Of a stretch of DNA of 64,000 bases, positions 32,472 through 40,433 are shown in pieces. The stretch is from positions 1,550,001 to 1,614,000 of the forward strand of contig NZ_FTPO01000001.1 in the NCBI RefSeq assembly GCF_900155915.1, in the 5' to 3' direction. Position 1 is the first letter of the stretch, and each line of letters opens with the position of its first letter. The stretch is from Microbacterium sp. RU33B. GTDB lineage: Bacteria; Actinomycetota; Actinomycetes; Actinomycetales; Microbacteriaceae. The translations under genes and the position numbers were made by a program. The notes under the pieces were generated by a model that made no database searches, was not told the origin of the DNA, and worked only from the letters and a program-made list of their open reading frames with translations.

Positions 32472-32687
32472 TCAGTCGTACTTCTGACGGGTCGGATAGC
32501 GGTCGCTGATCGTGCGGTTGAAGTACGCCCCCGGACTCGCTGAGTCGACCAACCCGCGGTGGACGGACGGCGGCACGGCGAAGTACCGGTACACGTCGCC
32601 GCTGACGAACTCGATCTCCAGAACCGCCGTGTCGGGGTCGTAGCCGACCGAGCGCAGCACGCTCGAGGTGACCCGGTCCCTACGCAT
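32472..32687 (-). CDS. KTSC domain protein
   Basis: A 71-residue protein matching the KTSC domain: VLRSVGYDPDTAVLEIEFVS, GDVYRYFAVPPSVHRGLVDS and the ending SPGAYFNRTISDRYPTRQ. These small proteins are often linked to RNA- or DNA-related enzymes but have no firm function. The start overlaps the 3' end of the phosphotransferase gene by 8 nt, so it is translated from the same mRNA. It converges with the siderophore operon, 9 bp between the stop codons and no hairpin. Confidence 0.85.
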   Translation of the reverse strand: MRRDRVTSSVLRSVGYDPDTAVLEIEFVSGDVYRYFAVPPSVHRGLVDSASPGAYFNRTISDRYPTRQKYD

Positions 32688-33438
32688 CGGCGCGCTCCTC
32701 GGTCAGCGCCGCTCTCCAGACGCCCTCGTGCGCCTCGACGAACGCGGCCACCACACGCCAGTGCGCGCCGTGCCCGTCGACGTACATCGAACCCCAGGGC
32801 TGAATCTCCTCGTCGTGCGCACGGCGCAGCATGTCGTGCATGGCCCAGGCCCGACGGGCCATCGTCCGCGGCAGCGCTGCGCGGAGCGCGGCATCCGCGT
32901 CGTACCCGTCGAGGAAGGCGGCGAGTCCCGCCGCGGCGGCGGAAGGCTCGGCGTCCGGGTCGTTGAGCGTGAACGCCTGCGCAGAGTAGGCGAGGTCCCA
33001 CAGCCGGGTGCTCGGCCCCGCTCCGTCCCAGTCGATGAAGACCCACCGATCGCCGACGATCAGGTTCCACGGCGTCAGATCGTTGTGGCAGAGCAGATCC
33101 GGCTCGTCCGCGGGCAGGAGCATCTCCGGCAGGGGTCCGGCATCCGGCCCGACGTGCGGGCTCGCGTCGTGGATGGCCCGCACGATGCCGCCGATGCGTC
33201 GCATGTCGTCGTGGGTGAGATCCCGGGTGTCGGCCGACGGTCCGGCGACGAACTCGATGATCTGGCGGCCGGCGTCGTCGCGTCCGAGGGGCGCCGGAAC
33301 GTCGAGGCCCTGCGCGGCAAGCGACCTCAGGTATTCGATCACCGTCGGAGTCGCGTCCGTCCAGGGCTTGCGGACGGTGTCGCCGATGCGCACGACGCCC
33401 GCCGTCGCGTTTCCGCCGGAGAGCGGTATCTCCTCCAT
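32680..33438 (-). CDS. Phosphotransferase of the APH/choline kinase-like fold
   Basis: A 252-residue aminoglycoside-phosphotransferase-family protein. The kinase-like catalytic loop is LLCHNDLTPWNLIVGDRWVF and the metal-binding motif is IDWDGAGPSTRLWDLAYSA. The N-terminal lobe begins with a short strand around GDTVRKPWTDATPTVIEYLR. Many such chromosomal proteins phosphorylate small metabolites rather than antibiotics, so a resistance role should not be assumed. TAGGCT ends 6 nt before the ATG, suggesting a leaderless mRNA covering this gene and the KTSC gene. Confidence 0.82.
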   Translation of the reverse strand: MEEIPLSGGNATAGVVRIGDTVRKPWTDATPTVIEYLRSLAAQGLDVPAPLGRDDAGRQIIEFVAGPSADTRDLTHDDMRRIGGIVRAIHDASPHVGPDAGPLPEMLLPADEPDLLCHNDLTPWNLIVGDRWVFIDWDGAGPSTRLWDLAYSAQAFTLNDPDAEPSAAAAGLAAFLDGYDADAALRAALPRTMARRAWAMHDMLRRAHDEEIQPWGSMYVDGHGAHWRVVAAFVEAHEGVWRAALTEERADA

Positions 33439-33444
33439 GCCCCG

Positions 33445-33450
33445 AGCCTA
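33445..33450 (-). promoter_or_regulatory. Leaderless-type -10 element of the phosphotransferase gene
   Basis: TAGGCT on the minus strand ends 6 nt before the ATG at 33438. Confidence 0.5.
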
Positions 33451-33466
33451 CGCGCCGGGCTTCCGG

Positions 33467-34864
33467 TCAGTGCTTCGCCTCGTGCACGTGCCCCATCCGC
33501 AGTCCTGGAATCAGGGCGAGCAGCGCCAGGATCGCGGCGATCGCGAACACGGCGGGGAACCCGGCATCCGTCCCCGCCAGAGCCGTGAACACCAGACCCA
33601 TCGCGGCGATCGTGGTCGCCGCCCCGACGGAATCCGAGATCGACAGGGCGGAGGAGTTGAAGCCCTGGTTCTGCGGAGTCGAGTAGGCCAGCGTCAGCAC
33701 CGTCAGGCGCGGGTACATGAGCCCCATGCCGCCACCGGCGAGAGCCCAGGTGCCGATGAGCACGCCCGGATGCAGGCCCCACAGCGCGGTCGCCGCGGCG
33801 AACAGGGCCGCCGCCGTGAGCTGGGCGGTGCCGATCAGCGTGATGCGGGCGTTGCCGATCCGGTCGCCGTAGCGTCCCTGGATCTCGGCGGCGGCCGCCC
33901 ACGCGATCGCCGCGGCGGTGAGACCGAGACCTGCCCATGTCGTGGAGAACCCGTACTCCTCGATGAGCAGATACGGCACGTAGATCTCGGCTCCGAAGAG
34001 CGCCCCCGCGATGAGGGCGCGCATGAGCACGACGCTGGGCAGCCCGCGGCGGGCGAGCAGCGTGCCCTGCGGCAGGAGCGGACGCGCAGCCAGCACGATG
34101 ACGACGACGGATGCCGCCACCACGACGAGCGAGAAGGCGCCCGCTTCGCCGGCGAGACTGAGCCCGAGGGCGCCGATGGCGACGGCCACGGCGCAGGCCA
34201 TCCGCGGCGCGATCCGCGCCGTCGACGGCTCGTCGGTGCCCATCGGCGTGCCCCACAGCCGCACGGCCACCATCACGAAGGCGACGAGCGTCAGGCCGGC
34301 CACCCCGAGGAAGACCCATCGCCAGTGCAGGTACTCCGTCACCGCGCCGGCGAGGAAGGGGCCGATGAGCGAGGGCACGACCCACGCGGCCGAGAACGCC
34401 GCGAACACGCGCCCGTGCAGCTCCGAGGGATAGATGCGGGCGACGACGACGTACAGCGCGACCGTCTGACCGCCCGTTCCCAACCCCTGGATCAGTCGAC
34501 CGGCGACGAGAAGCTCCATGGTGGGGGCGAGACCGGCGAGCACCAACCCGATCAGGAACAGCGCGACGGCGCTCGTGAGCGGCCACACCGGGCCGGAGCG
34601 GTCGCTCCACGCCCCGACGGCGACCATGCCGATGACGCTCGTCGCGAGGGTCCCCGCGAACGCCACGGCATACAGCGACGCCCCGTCGAGGTCGGCGGCG
34701 ACGATCGGCATCACCGTCGTGACGGCGAGCGACTGCATCGCAGCGAGGAAGATGAGCGCGACCGCACCCACCGTGATCCAGACGTACGTCGGTCCCCAGA
34801 CGCTCCCCCGTGCGCCGACCGTCGACACCGGACCGGTCGGAGCGGGCTCGTGCGGAGCGCTCAC
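33467..34864 (-). CDS. MFS transporter
   Basis: A 465-residue major facilitator with about 12-14 membrane helices. The N-terminal half shows AVTTVMPIVAADLDGASLYA, a motif-A-like loop VAVGAWSDRSGPVWPL and GRLIQGLGTGGQTVALYVVV, a pattern seen in the DHA-type drug/H+ antiporters. The GTG start at 34864 (VSAPHEPAPTGP) overlaps the TGA of the upstream C-S lyase gene; the same frame stays open well upstream but that part belongs to the lyase region. Substrate unknown; a role with the C-S lyase is only suggested by the coupling. Confidence 0.85.
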   Translation of the reverse strand: MSAPHEPAPTGPVSTVGARGSVWGPTYVWITVGAVALIFLAAMQSLAVTTVMPIVAADLDGASLYAVAFAGTLATSVIGMVAVGAWSDRSGPVWPLTSAVALFLIGLVLAGLAPTMELLVAGRLIQGLGTGGQTVALYVVVARIYPSELHGRVFAAFSAAWVVPSLIGPFLAGAVTEYLHWRWVFLGVAGLTLVAFVMVAVRLWGTPMGTDEPSTARIAPRMACAVAVAIGALGLSLAGEAGAFSLVVVAASVVVIVLAARPLLPQGTLLARRGLPSVVLMRALIAGALFGAEIYVPYLLIEEYGFSTTWAGLGLTAAAIAWAAAAEIQGRYGDRIGNARITLIGTAQLTAAALFAAATALWGLHPGVLIGTWALAGGGMGLMYPRLTVLTLAYSTPQNQGFNSSALSISDSVGAATTIAAMGLVFTALAGTDAGFPAVFAIAAILALLALIPGLRMGHVHEAKH

Positions 34865-36021
34865 GACCGCGCGAGCGCGCCGATGCGCTCGACGGCTTCG
34901 CGGAGCACCTCGGGGGCGCAGGCGAAGTTGATGCGCACGTGCCCGTTGCCCTCGGCTCCGAAGTGCGGCCCGAAGTGCAGCGCCACCTTCGCCTCCCGGA
35001 GGATCCTGACGGCGGGGTTGTCGCCCCAGCCGAGCGCCGTCAGGTCGACCCAGGCGAGGTATCCGGCATCCGGGATGCGATAGACCGCACCGGGCACATG
35101 CTCGTCCAGCAGGTCGGCGAGCAGTCGGCGGTTGAGGTCGAGCCGCGCGAGGAGCGACTCGAGCCACGCATCGCTCTCGGGCGCGTACGCCTCGACGTTG
35201 GCCATCGCGCCGAAGATGCCCGTGCGCCATTCGACCTCGTCGGGAAGATCGCGCAGCAGGGTCGCCCGCTCATCGCTCCCGGCCACCATGACGGCGCACT
35301 TCAGCCCCGCGAGGTTGTAGCTCTTGCTCGCGCTCGTGACGATGTAGCCCACGTCGGCCGCGGTCTGGGAGGCCGTGGTGAACGGCGTGAACGCTCCGGG
35401 CTCGTAGGTCAGCGGCGCGTGGATCTCGTCGCTCACGACGATCGCGCCGTGGGCCGCCGCGATGTCGGCGAGGGCGGCGAGGGACTCCCGCGAATGCACG
35501 GTTCCCGTCGGGTTGTGAGGGTTGCACAGCAGCACCGCGCGCGCTCCGTCGGCGAGGGCCGCTTCGATCCCCGCGAGATCGATCTCCCAGCCGTCCTCGG
35601 TCCGCGCGAGCGGAACCCGCTCGACGACGGCGCCCGCTTCCTCGATGGTGTCGACGAAGGGCGGGTACACCGGCGGCATGATGACGACGCGGTCGCCCGG
35701 GTCGACGATGCGGCGGAGGATCTCGACGACGCCCATCATGACGTCGGCCGTCCAGAACACGTGCGACGGGTCGACGCTCCAGCCGCTGCGGCGCTGCGCG
35801 TACGCGACGAACGCTTCGCGCACGCCCGGCTGCGGCGGGGTGTAGCCCGTGTCGCCCAGCTCGACCGCGCGCTGCAGGCGCCGGGTGATCCCCGGCGCGA
35901 GCGCGAAGTCCATCTCGGCCACGAACAGCGGCAGGACGTCGTCGGGGTACCTCCGCCACTTCGTGCTCGAGCGCTCTCGGAGTTCGTGCAGGGGAAGGGC
36001 TTCGAGGGGGGTGGCGCTCAC
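34861..36021 (-). CDS. MalY/PatB family PLP-dependent C-S lyase / aminotransferase
   Basis: A 386-residue fold-type I PLP enzyme. The PLP lysine is in TSASKSYNLAGLKCAVMVAG; other landmarks are LFVAEMDFALAPGITRRLQR, LLCNPHNPTGTVHSRESLAA and VVSDEIHAPLTYEPG. The MalY/PatB group splits cystathionine or cysteine conjugates (C-S beta-lyase) and is annotated also as class I/II aminotransferase. It starts with GTG at 36021; TAGAGT ends 6 nt upstream and fits a leaderless mRNA. The MFS gene follows with a 4-bp overlap. It is not a cysteine desulfurase and should not be taken as the missing SufS of the next operon. Confidence 0.88.
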   Translation of the reverse strand: MSATPLEALPLHELRERSSTKWRRYPDDVLPLFVAEMDFALAPGITRRLQRAVELGDTGYTPPQPGVREAFVAYAQRRSGWSVDPSHVFWTADVMMGVVEILRRIVDPGDRVVIMPPVYPPFVDTIEEAGAVVERVPLARTEDGWEIDLAGIEAALADGARAVLLCNPHNPTGTVHSRESLAALADIAAAHGAIVVSDEIHAPLTYEPGAFTPFTTASQTAADVGYIVTSASKSYNLAGLKCAVMVAGSDERATLLRDLPDEVEWRTGIFGAMANVEAYAPESDAWLESLLARLDLNRRLLADLLDEHVPGAVYRIPDAGYLAWVDLTALGWGDNPAVRILREAKVALHFGPHFGAEGNGHVRINFACAPEVLREAVERIGALARS

Positions 36022-36027
36022 CCTTCG

Positions 36028-36033
36028 ACTCTA
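36028..36033 (-). promoter_or_regulatory. Leaderless-type -10 element of the C-S lyase gene
   Basis: TAGAGT on the minus strand ends 6 nt before the GTG at 36021. Confidence 0.5.
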
Positions 36034-36097
36034 TCGGCGGGCGCGGATGCCACGACCGACCCCGTGGCCCGCGTGACGGCGTGTGGCGGGAGAGACG

Positions 36098-36130
36098 ACG
36101 GATGCCCCGGCCAGGGGCCGAGGCATCCGT
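36098..36130 (-). terminator. Hairpin terminator of the suf operon
   Basis: ACGGATGCC (36098-36106) pairs with GGCATCCGT (36122-36130); an inner CGGCC/GGCCG stem continues after one mismatch. It lies 12 nt after the sufT stop on the minus strand. Confidence 0.75.
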
Positions 36131-36141
36131 TCACATCTGCG

Positions 36142-36471
36142 TCAGATCGCGAAGCCGAGCGCGCGCATCATGTCGCGCCCGTCGTCGGTGATCCGCTCGG
36201 GACCCCACGGCGGCATCCACACCCAGTTGATGCGGAACCGGTCGACGACCTCATCGAGCGACTGGGCCGTCTGCTCCTCGAGCACGTCGGTCAGCGGGCA
36301 GCCGGCCGAGGTGAGCGTCATGTGGATCACGAGGGCGTCGTTCTCGTCATCCCAGGCGAGATCGTAGATCAGGCCCAGATCGACGACGTTGATCCCCAGT
36401 TCGGGGTCCATGACGTCTTTGAGCGCCTCGGTGACCTCGTCGTACTTCTCGGGCGTGAGGGTCGCGGTCAT
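36142..36471 (-). CDS. sufT: SufT/MIP18-type Fe-S assembly factor (DUF59)
   Basis: A 109-residue DUF59 protein with DPELGINVVDLGLIYDLAWD and the conserved cysteine in LTSAGCPLTDVLEEQTAQSL. SufT proteins help maturation of Fe-S proteins as accessory or carrier factors. It is the last gene of the suf cluster but has its own TAGGAT element 6 nt before its ATG, overlapping the gap after sufC, so it may be transcribed both with the operon and independently as a leaderless message. A terminator follows directly. Confidence 0.9.
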   Translation of the reverse strand: MTATLTPEKYDEVTEALKDVMDPELGINVVDLGLIYDLAWDDENDALVIHMTLTSAGCPLTDVLEEQTAQSLDEVVDRFRINWVWMPPWGPERITDDGRDMMRALGFAI

Positions 36472-36477
36472 GCGTCG

Positions 36478-36483
36478 ATCCTA
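36478..36483 (-). promoter_or_regulatory. Leaderless-type -10 element of sufT
   Basis: TAGGAT on the minus strand ends 6 nt before the ATG at 36471, in the 15-bp gap after sufC. Confidence 0.45.
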
Positions 36484-36486
36484 CGC

Positions 36487-37263
36487 TCAGGCCTCGGTGG
36501 CGGGTTCGAATTCGCCCTCGAGGAAGCGGTCGTAGCCCTCGGCCTCGAGACGGTCGGCCAGTTCGGGGCCGCCCTCCTCGACGATCCGACCCTTGACCAT
36601 GACGTGCACGAAGTCGGGGTGGATGTAGCGGAGGATGCGCGTGTAGTGCGTGATGAGCAGCACGCCCAGGTCGGACTCGGCCTTCGCGCGGTTCACGCCC
36701 TCCGACACGATCTTGAGCGCGTCGACGTCGAGACCGGAGTCGGTCTCGTCGAGCACGGCGATCTTCGGCTTGAGCAGCTCGAGCTGGAGGATCTCGTGAC
36801 GCTTCTTCTCGCCGCCCGAGAAGCCCTCGTTGACGTTGCGCTGCGCGAACTTGGGGTCCATGCGGAGGTCCTTCATGGCCTCCTTGACGCTCTTGGTCCA
36901 CGTGCGGATCGCGGGTGCCTCGCCGTCGATGGCCGTCTTGGCCGTGCGGAGGAAGTTCGTGACGGTCACGCCGGGGATCTCGACCGGGTACTGCATCGCG
37001 AGGAACAGGCCCGCACGCGCACGCTCGTCGACCGTCATCTCGAGCACGTCTTCGCCGTCGAACGTGATCGTGCCGCCGGTGACGGTGTACTTGGGGTGAC
37101 CGGCGATCGTGTACGCGAGCGTCGACTTGCCGGAGCCGTTGGGGCCCATGATGGCGTGGGTCTGGCCGGTGGTGATCGTGAGGGTGACGCCGTTGAGGAT
37201 GGGCGTGGTCCCCTCGTCGGTCTCGACGGTCACATGGAGGTCGCGGATCTCGAGGACAGACAT
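36487..37263 (-). CDS. sufC: Fe-S cluster assembly ATPase SufC
   Basis: A 258-residue ABC ATPase of the SufC type: Walker A GPNGSGKST (about residues 40-48), FLAMQYPVEIPGVTVTNFLR in the helical region, signature GFSGGEKKRHEILQLELLKP and Walker B IAVLDETDSGLDVDAL, the DETDSGLD form being diagnostic for SufC. It forms the SufBC2D scaffold on which clusters are built, in the cytosol. It follows the Rieske gene with no gap (1-nt overlap). Confidence 0.96.
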   Translation of the reverse strand: MSVLEIRDLHVTVETDEGTTPILNGVTLTITTGQTHAIMGPNGSGKSTLAYTIAGHPKYTVTGGTITFDGEDVLEMTVDERARAGLFLAMQYPVEIPGVTVTNFLRTAKTAIDGEAPAIRTWTKSVKEAMKDLRMDPKFAQRNVNEGFSGGEKKRHEILQLELLKPKIAVLDETDSGLDVDALKIVSEGVNRAKAESDLGVLLITHYTRILRYIHPDFVHVMVKGRIVEEGGPELADRLEAEGYDRFLEGEFEPATEA

Positions 37264-37589
37264 CAGATTTCCTTCTTCACTTCGGGGTCGATGAGCACGT
37301 CGTCGCCGTCGATCTCGACGACGAAGACGGGAACGGGCTCATACGCGGGGAGGTTGAGGGGCCGGCCGGTGCGCAGCGAGAACGCCGAGCCGTGGGCCCA
37401 GCATTCGAGGGTGTCGCCGTCGACGAAGCCTTCCGCGAGGGAGACGTCGCCGTGCGTGCAGGTGTCGCCGATGGCGTGCACTTCGCCGGCGGAGTCGAGC
37501 ACGACCGAGATGGGAACACCGCCCACCTCGACGCGCAGTGCCGTGTCCTGCTCGAGGTCGCTCAGAGCGCAGACGCGCGTCGCGCTCAC
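37263..37589 (-). CDS. Rieske-type ferredoxin of the suf operon
   Basis: A 108-residue protein of the non-heme iron oxygenase ferredoxin-subunit family. The two cluster motifs are TCTHGDVSLAEG and LECWAHGSAFSLRTG, i.e. CxH and CxxH for a Rieske [2Fe-2S] centre. In actinobacterial suf operons such a gene commonly sits between sufD and sufC and may deliver electrons for cluster assembly. The GTG at 37589 overlaps the sufD stop (GTGA); family similarity begins right there (VSATRVCALSDLEQD). Confidence 0.9.
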   Translation of the reverse strand: MSATRVCALSDLEQDTALRVEVGGVPISVVLDSAGEVHAIGDTCTHGDVSLAEGFVDGDTLECWAHGSAFSLRTGRPLNLPAYEPVPVFVVEIDGDDVLIDPEVKKEI

Positions 37590-38776
37590 GCCGCGGCTCC
37601 TTCGGCGAGCTCGCGCTCGATCGCGGCCGAGAGCTCCTCTTCGAGGGACGGGATGCCGATCTTCTGCACGATCTCGGCGAGGAACCCCCCGACGACGAGG
37701 CGACGTGCCTCTTCCTCGGTGATTCCGCGAGCCTGCAGGTAGAACAGCTGCTCGTCGTCGAAGCGACCGGTGGCGCTGGCGTGACCGGCCCCCTGGATGT
37801 CGCCCGTCTCGATCTCGAGGTTGGGGACGGAGTCGGCGCGTGCGCCGTCGGTGAGGACCAGGTTGCGGTTCGCCTCGTAGGAGTCGGTGCCCGTCGCCTC
37901 GTGTCCGATCAGCACGTCGCCGATCCACACGCTGCGCGCGCCCGCACCCTGCAGGGCGCCCTTGTAGAGCACGTCGCCCTTGGTGTGAGGGCCCTTGTGG
38001 TGCAGGTAGACCTGGCTCTCGAGGTGCTGTCCGGCATCCGAGTACGACAGGCCGTACAGATCGGCCGACGATCCGTCGCCGGCGAGCTCGACGGAGGGAT
38101 TGACGCGGACGACGCCGCCTCCGAAGCTCACCACCACGTGGCGCAGATAGGCGTCCTTCTCGACGCGAGCCTGATGGGCGGAGGCGTGCACCGCCGTGTC
38201 GTCCCACTCCTGCACCGAGACGACTTCGAGGTGCGCGCCGTCGCGGACGATGATCTCCACGTTCTGCGCATGATCCGCGGTCCCGGTGTGACGGAACAGG
38301 ACGGTCGCCCGCGAGTTGGGCATCGCCTCGATCACGACGTGCGCGTGCGCGACACCGCCGGTGCCGTGCAGAGCGACGTGGATCGGCTCGTCGAGCTCGG
38401 CTCCGGCCGGGATGCGCATCAGCGGGGCGTCGGTCTCCTGCGCCCAGGCGATCGCGCTCGGCAGGTCTTCCGGCGTGAACACCTCGCCGCGCGGACCCTC
38501 GCCGATTGCCAGCGTCGTCTGCTCGACGGCGTCCGGCGCCTCCACCGTGACCTCGACGATGCCGTGCGGGCCCGTCTCGTTCACGAACAGCGGGGCGAAG
38601 CGGGCAACGGGCGTGTACTTCCAGTTGACCTCGCGCCCCGTGGGGGTGTCGAAGTCCGCGGGGTCGTACGACGCCGGACGCTCGGACCGCGTCTGCACGG
38701 GGACGAATGCCCCGGCCCCGTCGGAATGCGCTGTGGAACCCGGCACCACCTGGGGTGCCTCTGTCGTGGTCGTCAT
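37586..38776 (-). CDS. sufD: Fe-S cluster assembly protein SufD
   Basis: A 396-residue SufB/SufD family scaffold subunit. The C-terminal part carries the hallmark segments ARSVWIGDVLIGHEATGTDS, GDIQGAGHASATGRFDDEQL and FYLQARGITEEEARRLVVGG. The N-terminal ~100 residues include GREVNWKYTPVARFAPLF, as usual for SufD. It pairs with SufB in the SufBC2D complex. The ATG at 38776 is 2 nt after the sufB stop region, so translation is close-coupled. The frame is open further 5' but overlaps sufB there. Confidence 0.95.
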   Translation of the reverse strand: MTTTTEAPQVVPGSTAHSDGAGAFVPVQTRSERPASYDPADFDTPTGREVNWKYTPVARFAPLFVNETGPHGIVEVTVEAPDAVEQTTLAIGEGPRGEVFTPEDLPSAIAWAQETDAPLMRIPAGAELDEPIHVALHGTGGVAHAHVVIEAMPNSRATVLFRHTGTADHAQNVEIIVRDGAHLEVVSVQEWDDTAVHASAHQARVEKDAYLRHVVVSFGGGVVRVNPSVELAGDGSSADLYGLSYSDAGQHLESQVYLHHKGPHTKGDVLYKGALQGAGARSVWIGDVLIGHEATGTDSYEANRNLVLTDGARADSVPNLEIETGDIQGAGHASATGRFDDEQLFYLQARGITEEEARRLVVGGFLAEIVQKIGIPSLEEELSAAIERELAEGAAA

Positions 38777-38778
38777 GC

Positions 38779-40197
38779 TTAGCCGACCGATCCTTCCATG
38801 CCCATCTCGATGAGCTTGTTCAGCTCGAGGGCGTACTCCATGGGCAGTTCGCGTGCGATCGGCTCGATGAAACCGCGCACGATCATCGCCATCGCCTCGT
38901 CTTCGGGCATGCCGCGCGACTGCAGGTAGAACAGCTGCTCTTCGCTGACCTTGGAGACCGTGGCCTCGTGGCCGAGCTGCACGTCGTCGACGCGGATGTC
39001 GATGGCCGGATACGTGTCGGAGCGCGACTTCGTGTCGACCAGGAGCGCATCGCAGCGCACCGTGTTGGCCGAGTGGTGCGCGTTCGCCTCGACACGCACC
39101 TCGCCGCGGTAGCCCGCGCGGCCACCGCCGCGCGCGATCGACTTCGAGACGATCGAGGACTGCGTGTACGGCGCCATGTGGATCATCTTGGCGCCGGCGT
39201 CCTGGTGCTGGCCGGGGCCGGCGAACGCCACCGACAGGGTCTCGCCCTTGGCGTGCTCCCCGACGAGGAAGATCGAGGGGTACTTCATCGTCACCTTGGA
39301 GCCGATGTTGCCGTCGATCCACTCCATGGTGGCGCCTTCGTGCGCGATCGCGCGCTTCGTGACGAGGTTGTAGACGTTGTTCGACCAGTTCTGGATCGTC
39401 GTATAGCGAACGCGCGCGTTCTTCTTCACGATGATCTCGACGACGGCCGAGTGCAGCGAGTCGCTCTTGTAGATCGGAGCCGTGCAGCCCTCGATGTAGT
39501 GGATGTAGGAGTCCTCGTCGGCGATGATCAGCGTCCGCTCGAACTGGCCCATGTTCTCGGTGTTGATGCGGAAGTAGGCCTGCAGCGGGATCTCGACGTG
39601 GACGCCCTTGGGTACGTAGACGAACGATCCACCCGACCACACGGCCGTGTTCAGCGCAGCGAACTTGTTGTCGCCGGCGGGGATCACCGTGCCGAAGTAC
39701 TCCTCGAAGATCTCCGGGTGCTCGCGCAGCGCGGTGTCGGTGTCGAGGAAGATGACGCCCTGCTCCTCGAGGTCCTCGCGGATCTGGTGGTAGACCACTT
39801 CGGACTCGTACTGGGCTGCGACACCGGCGACGAGTCGCTGGCGCTCCGCCTCGGGGATGCCGAGGCGCTCATACGTGTTGCGGATCTCCTCGGGGAGGTC
39901 CTCCCACGTCTGCGCCTGCTTCTCGGTCGAGCGCACGAAGTACTTGATGTTGTCGAAGTCGATCTCGCTGAGGTCGGCGCCCCACGTGGGCATCGGCTTG
40001 CGGCCGAAGAGCTGGTAGCCCTTCAGGCGGTTCTTCAGCATCCACTCGGGCTCTTCCTTCAGAGCCGAGATGCCGCGGACGACGCTCTCGTCGATGCCGC
40101 GCTTCGCGACGGCACCTGCGGCATCCGCATCGTGCCATCCGAACTCGTACACCCCCAGACTTTCGAGTTCCGGGCGGTCGAGCAGCACATCCGACAT
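38779..40197 (-). CDS. sufB: Fe-S cluster assembly protein SufB
   Basis: A 472-residue SufB with [24 protein letters not shown] core ([17 protein letters not shown] here), [40 protein letters not shown] and the C-terminal [20 protein letters not shown]. The cysteine in EGCTAPIY and others are the proposed sulfur-accepting sites. First gene of the operon; the ATG at 40197 follows GGAGGAGG. No SufR repressor, SufS or SufU gene accompanies it. A long leader (about 160 nt) is predicted from a -10 at 40370-40365. Confidence 0.95.
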   Translation of the reverse strand: MSDVLLDRPELESLGVYEFGWHDADAAGAVAKRGIDESVVRGISALKEEPEWMLKNRLKGYQLFGRKPMPTWGADLSEIDFDNIKYFVRSTEKQAQTWEDLPEEIRNTYERLGIPEAERQRLVAGVAAQYESEVVYHQIREDLEEQGVIFLDTDTALREHPEIFEEYFGTVIPAGDNKFAALNTAVWSGGSFVYVPKGVHVEIPLQAYFRINTENMGQFERTLIIADEDSYIHYIEGCTAPIYKSDSLHSAVVEIIVKKNARVRYTTIQNWSNNVYNLVTKRAIAHEGATMEWIDGNIGSKVTMKYPSIFLVGEHAKGETLSVAFAGPGQHQDAGAKMIHMAPYTQSSIVSKSIARGGGRAGYRGEVRVEANAHHSANTVRCDALLVDTKSRSDTYPAIDIRVDDVQLGHEATVSKVSEEQLFYLQSRGMPEDEAMAMIVRGFIEPIARELPMEYALELNKLIEMGMEGSVG

Positions 40198-40312
40198 GGG
40201 TTTCCTCCTCCGGGCCCAAGCGGTGTCATCCGCTCCGGCACTCCCGCACCCCTCCGGAGTGAGTGGGGGTGGGATGCCGCTTTCAGGGCCGCATTCGTGG
40301 CGTGGACTCACG

Positions 40313-40373
40313 CCTAGACTTGGGGGGACACGAAGCGCTCGCGCGCCTGTGTCCCGACCCCACAAGTCTACAG
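40313..40373. promoter_or_regulatory. Inverted repeat holding face-to-face sufB and ctaA promoters
   Basis: TAGACTTG (40315-40322) is mirrored by CAAGTCTA (40363-40370), with a second inner pair GGGACAC (40325-40331) and GTGTCCC (40349-40355). Each outer arm contains TAGACT read inward, i.e. a -10 for rightward ctaA and one for leftward sufB. Both transcripts would cross the region between the arms. Confidence 0.5.
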
Positions 40374-40433
40374 GCAACGCCTCACCGCGGCGCGGCCGGC
40401 GCCCGGGGGCGCCTTGTCAGGAGGCATCAGCTC

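Noticed and set aside
32680..33438. The phosphotransferase as an aminoglycoside resistance gene
   Set aside because: Only the general APH-fold motifs are present; no mobile element context and no similarity I can tie to a known resistance enzyme.
34861..36021. The PLP enzyme near the suf operon as the missing cysteine desulfurase SufS
   Set aside because: Sequence has MalY/PatB features and lacks the SufS active-site cysteine loop; it also has a separate promoter and a terminator stands between it and sufT.
33008..37722. Very long plus-strand open frames opposite the MFS, C-S lyase and suf genes
   Set aside because: No recognisable domain; codon-position bias fits the minus-strand genes instead.
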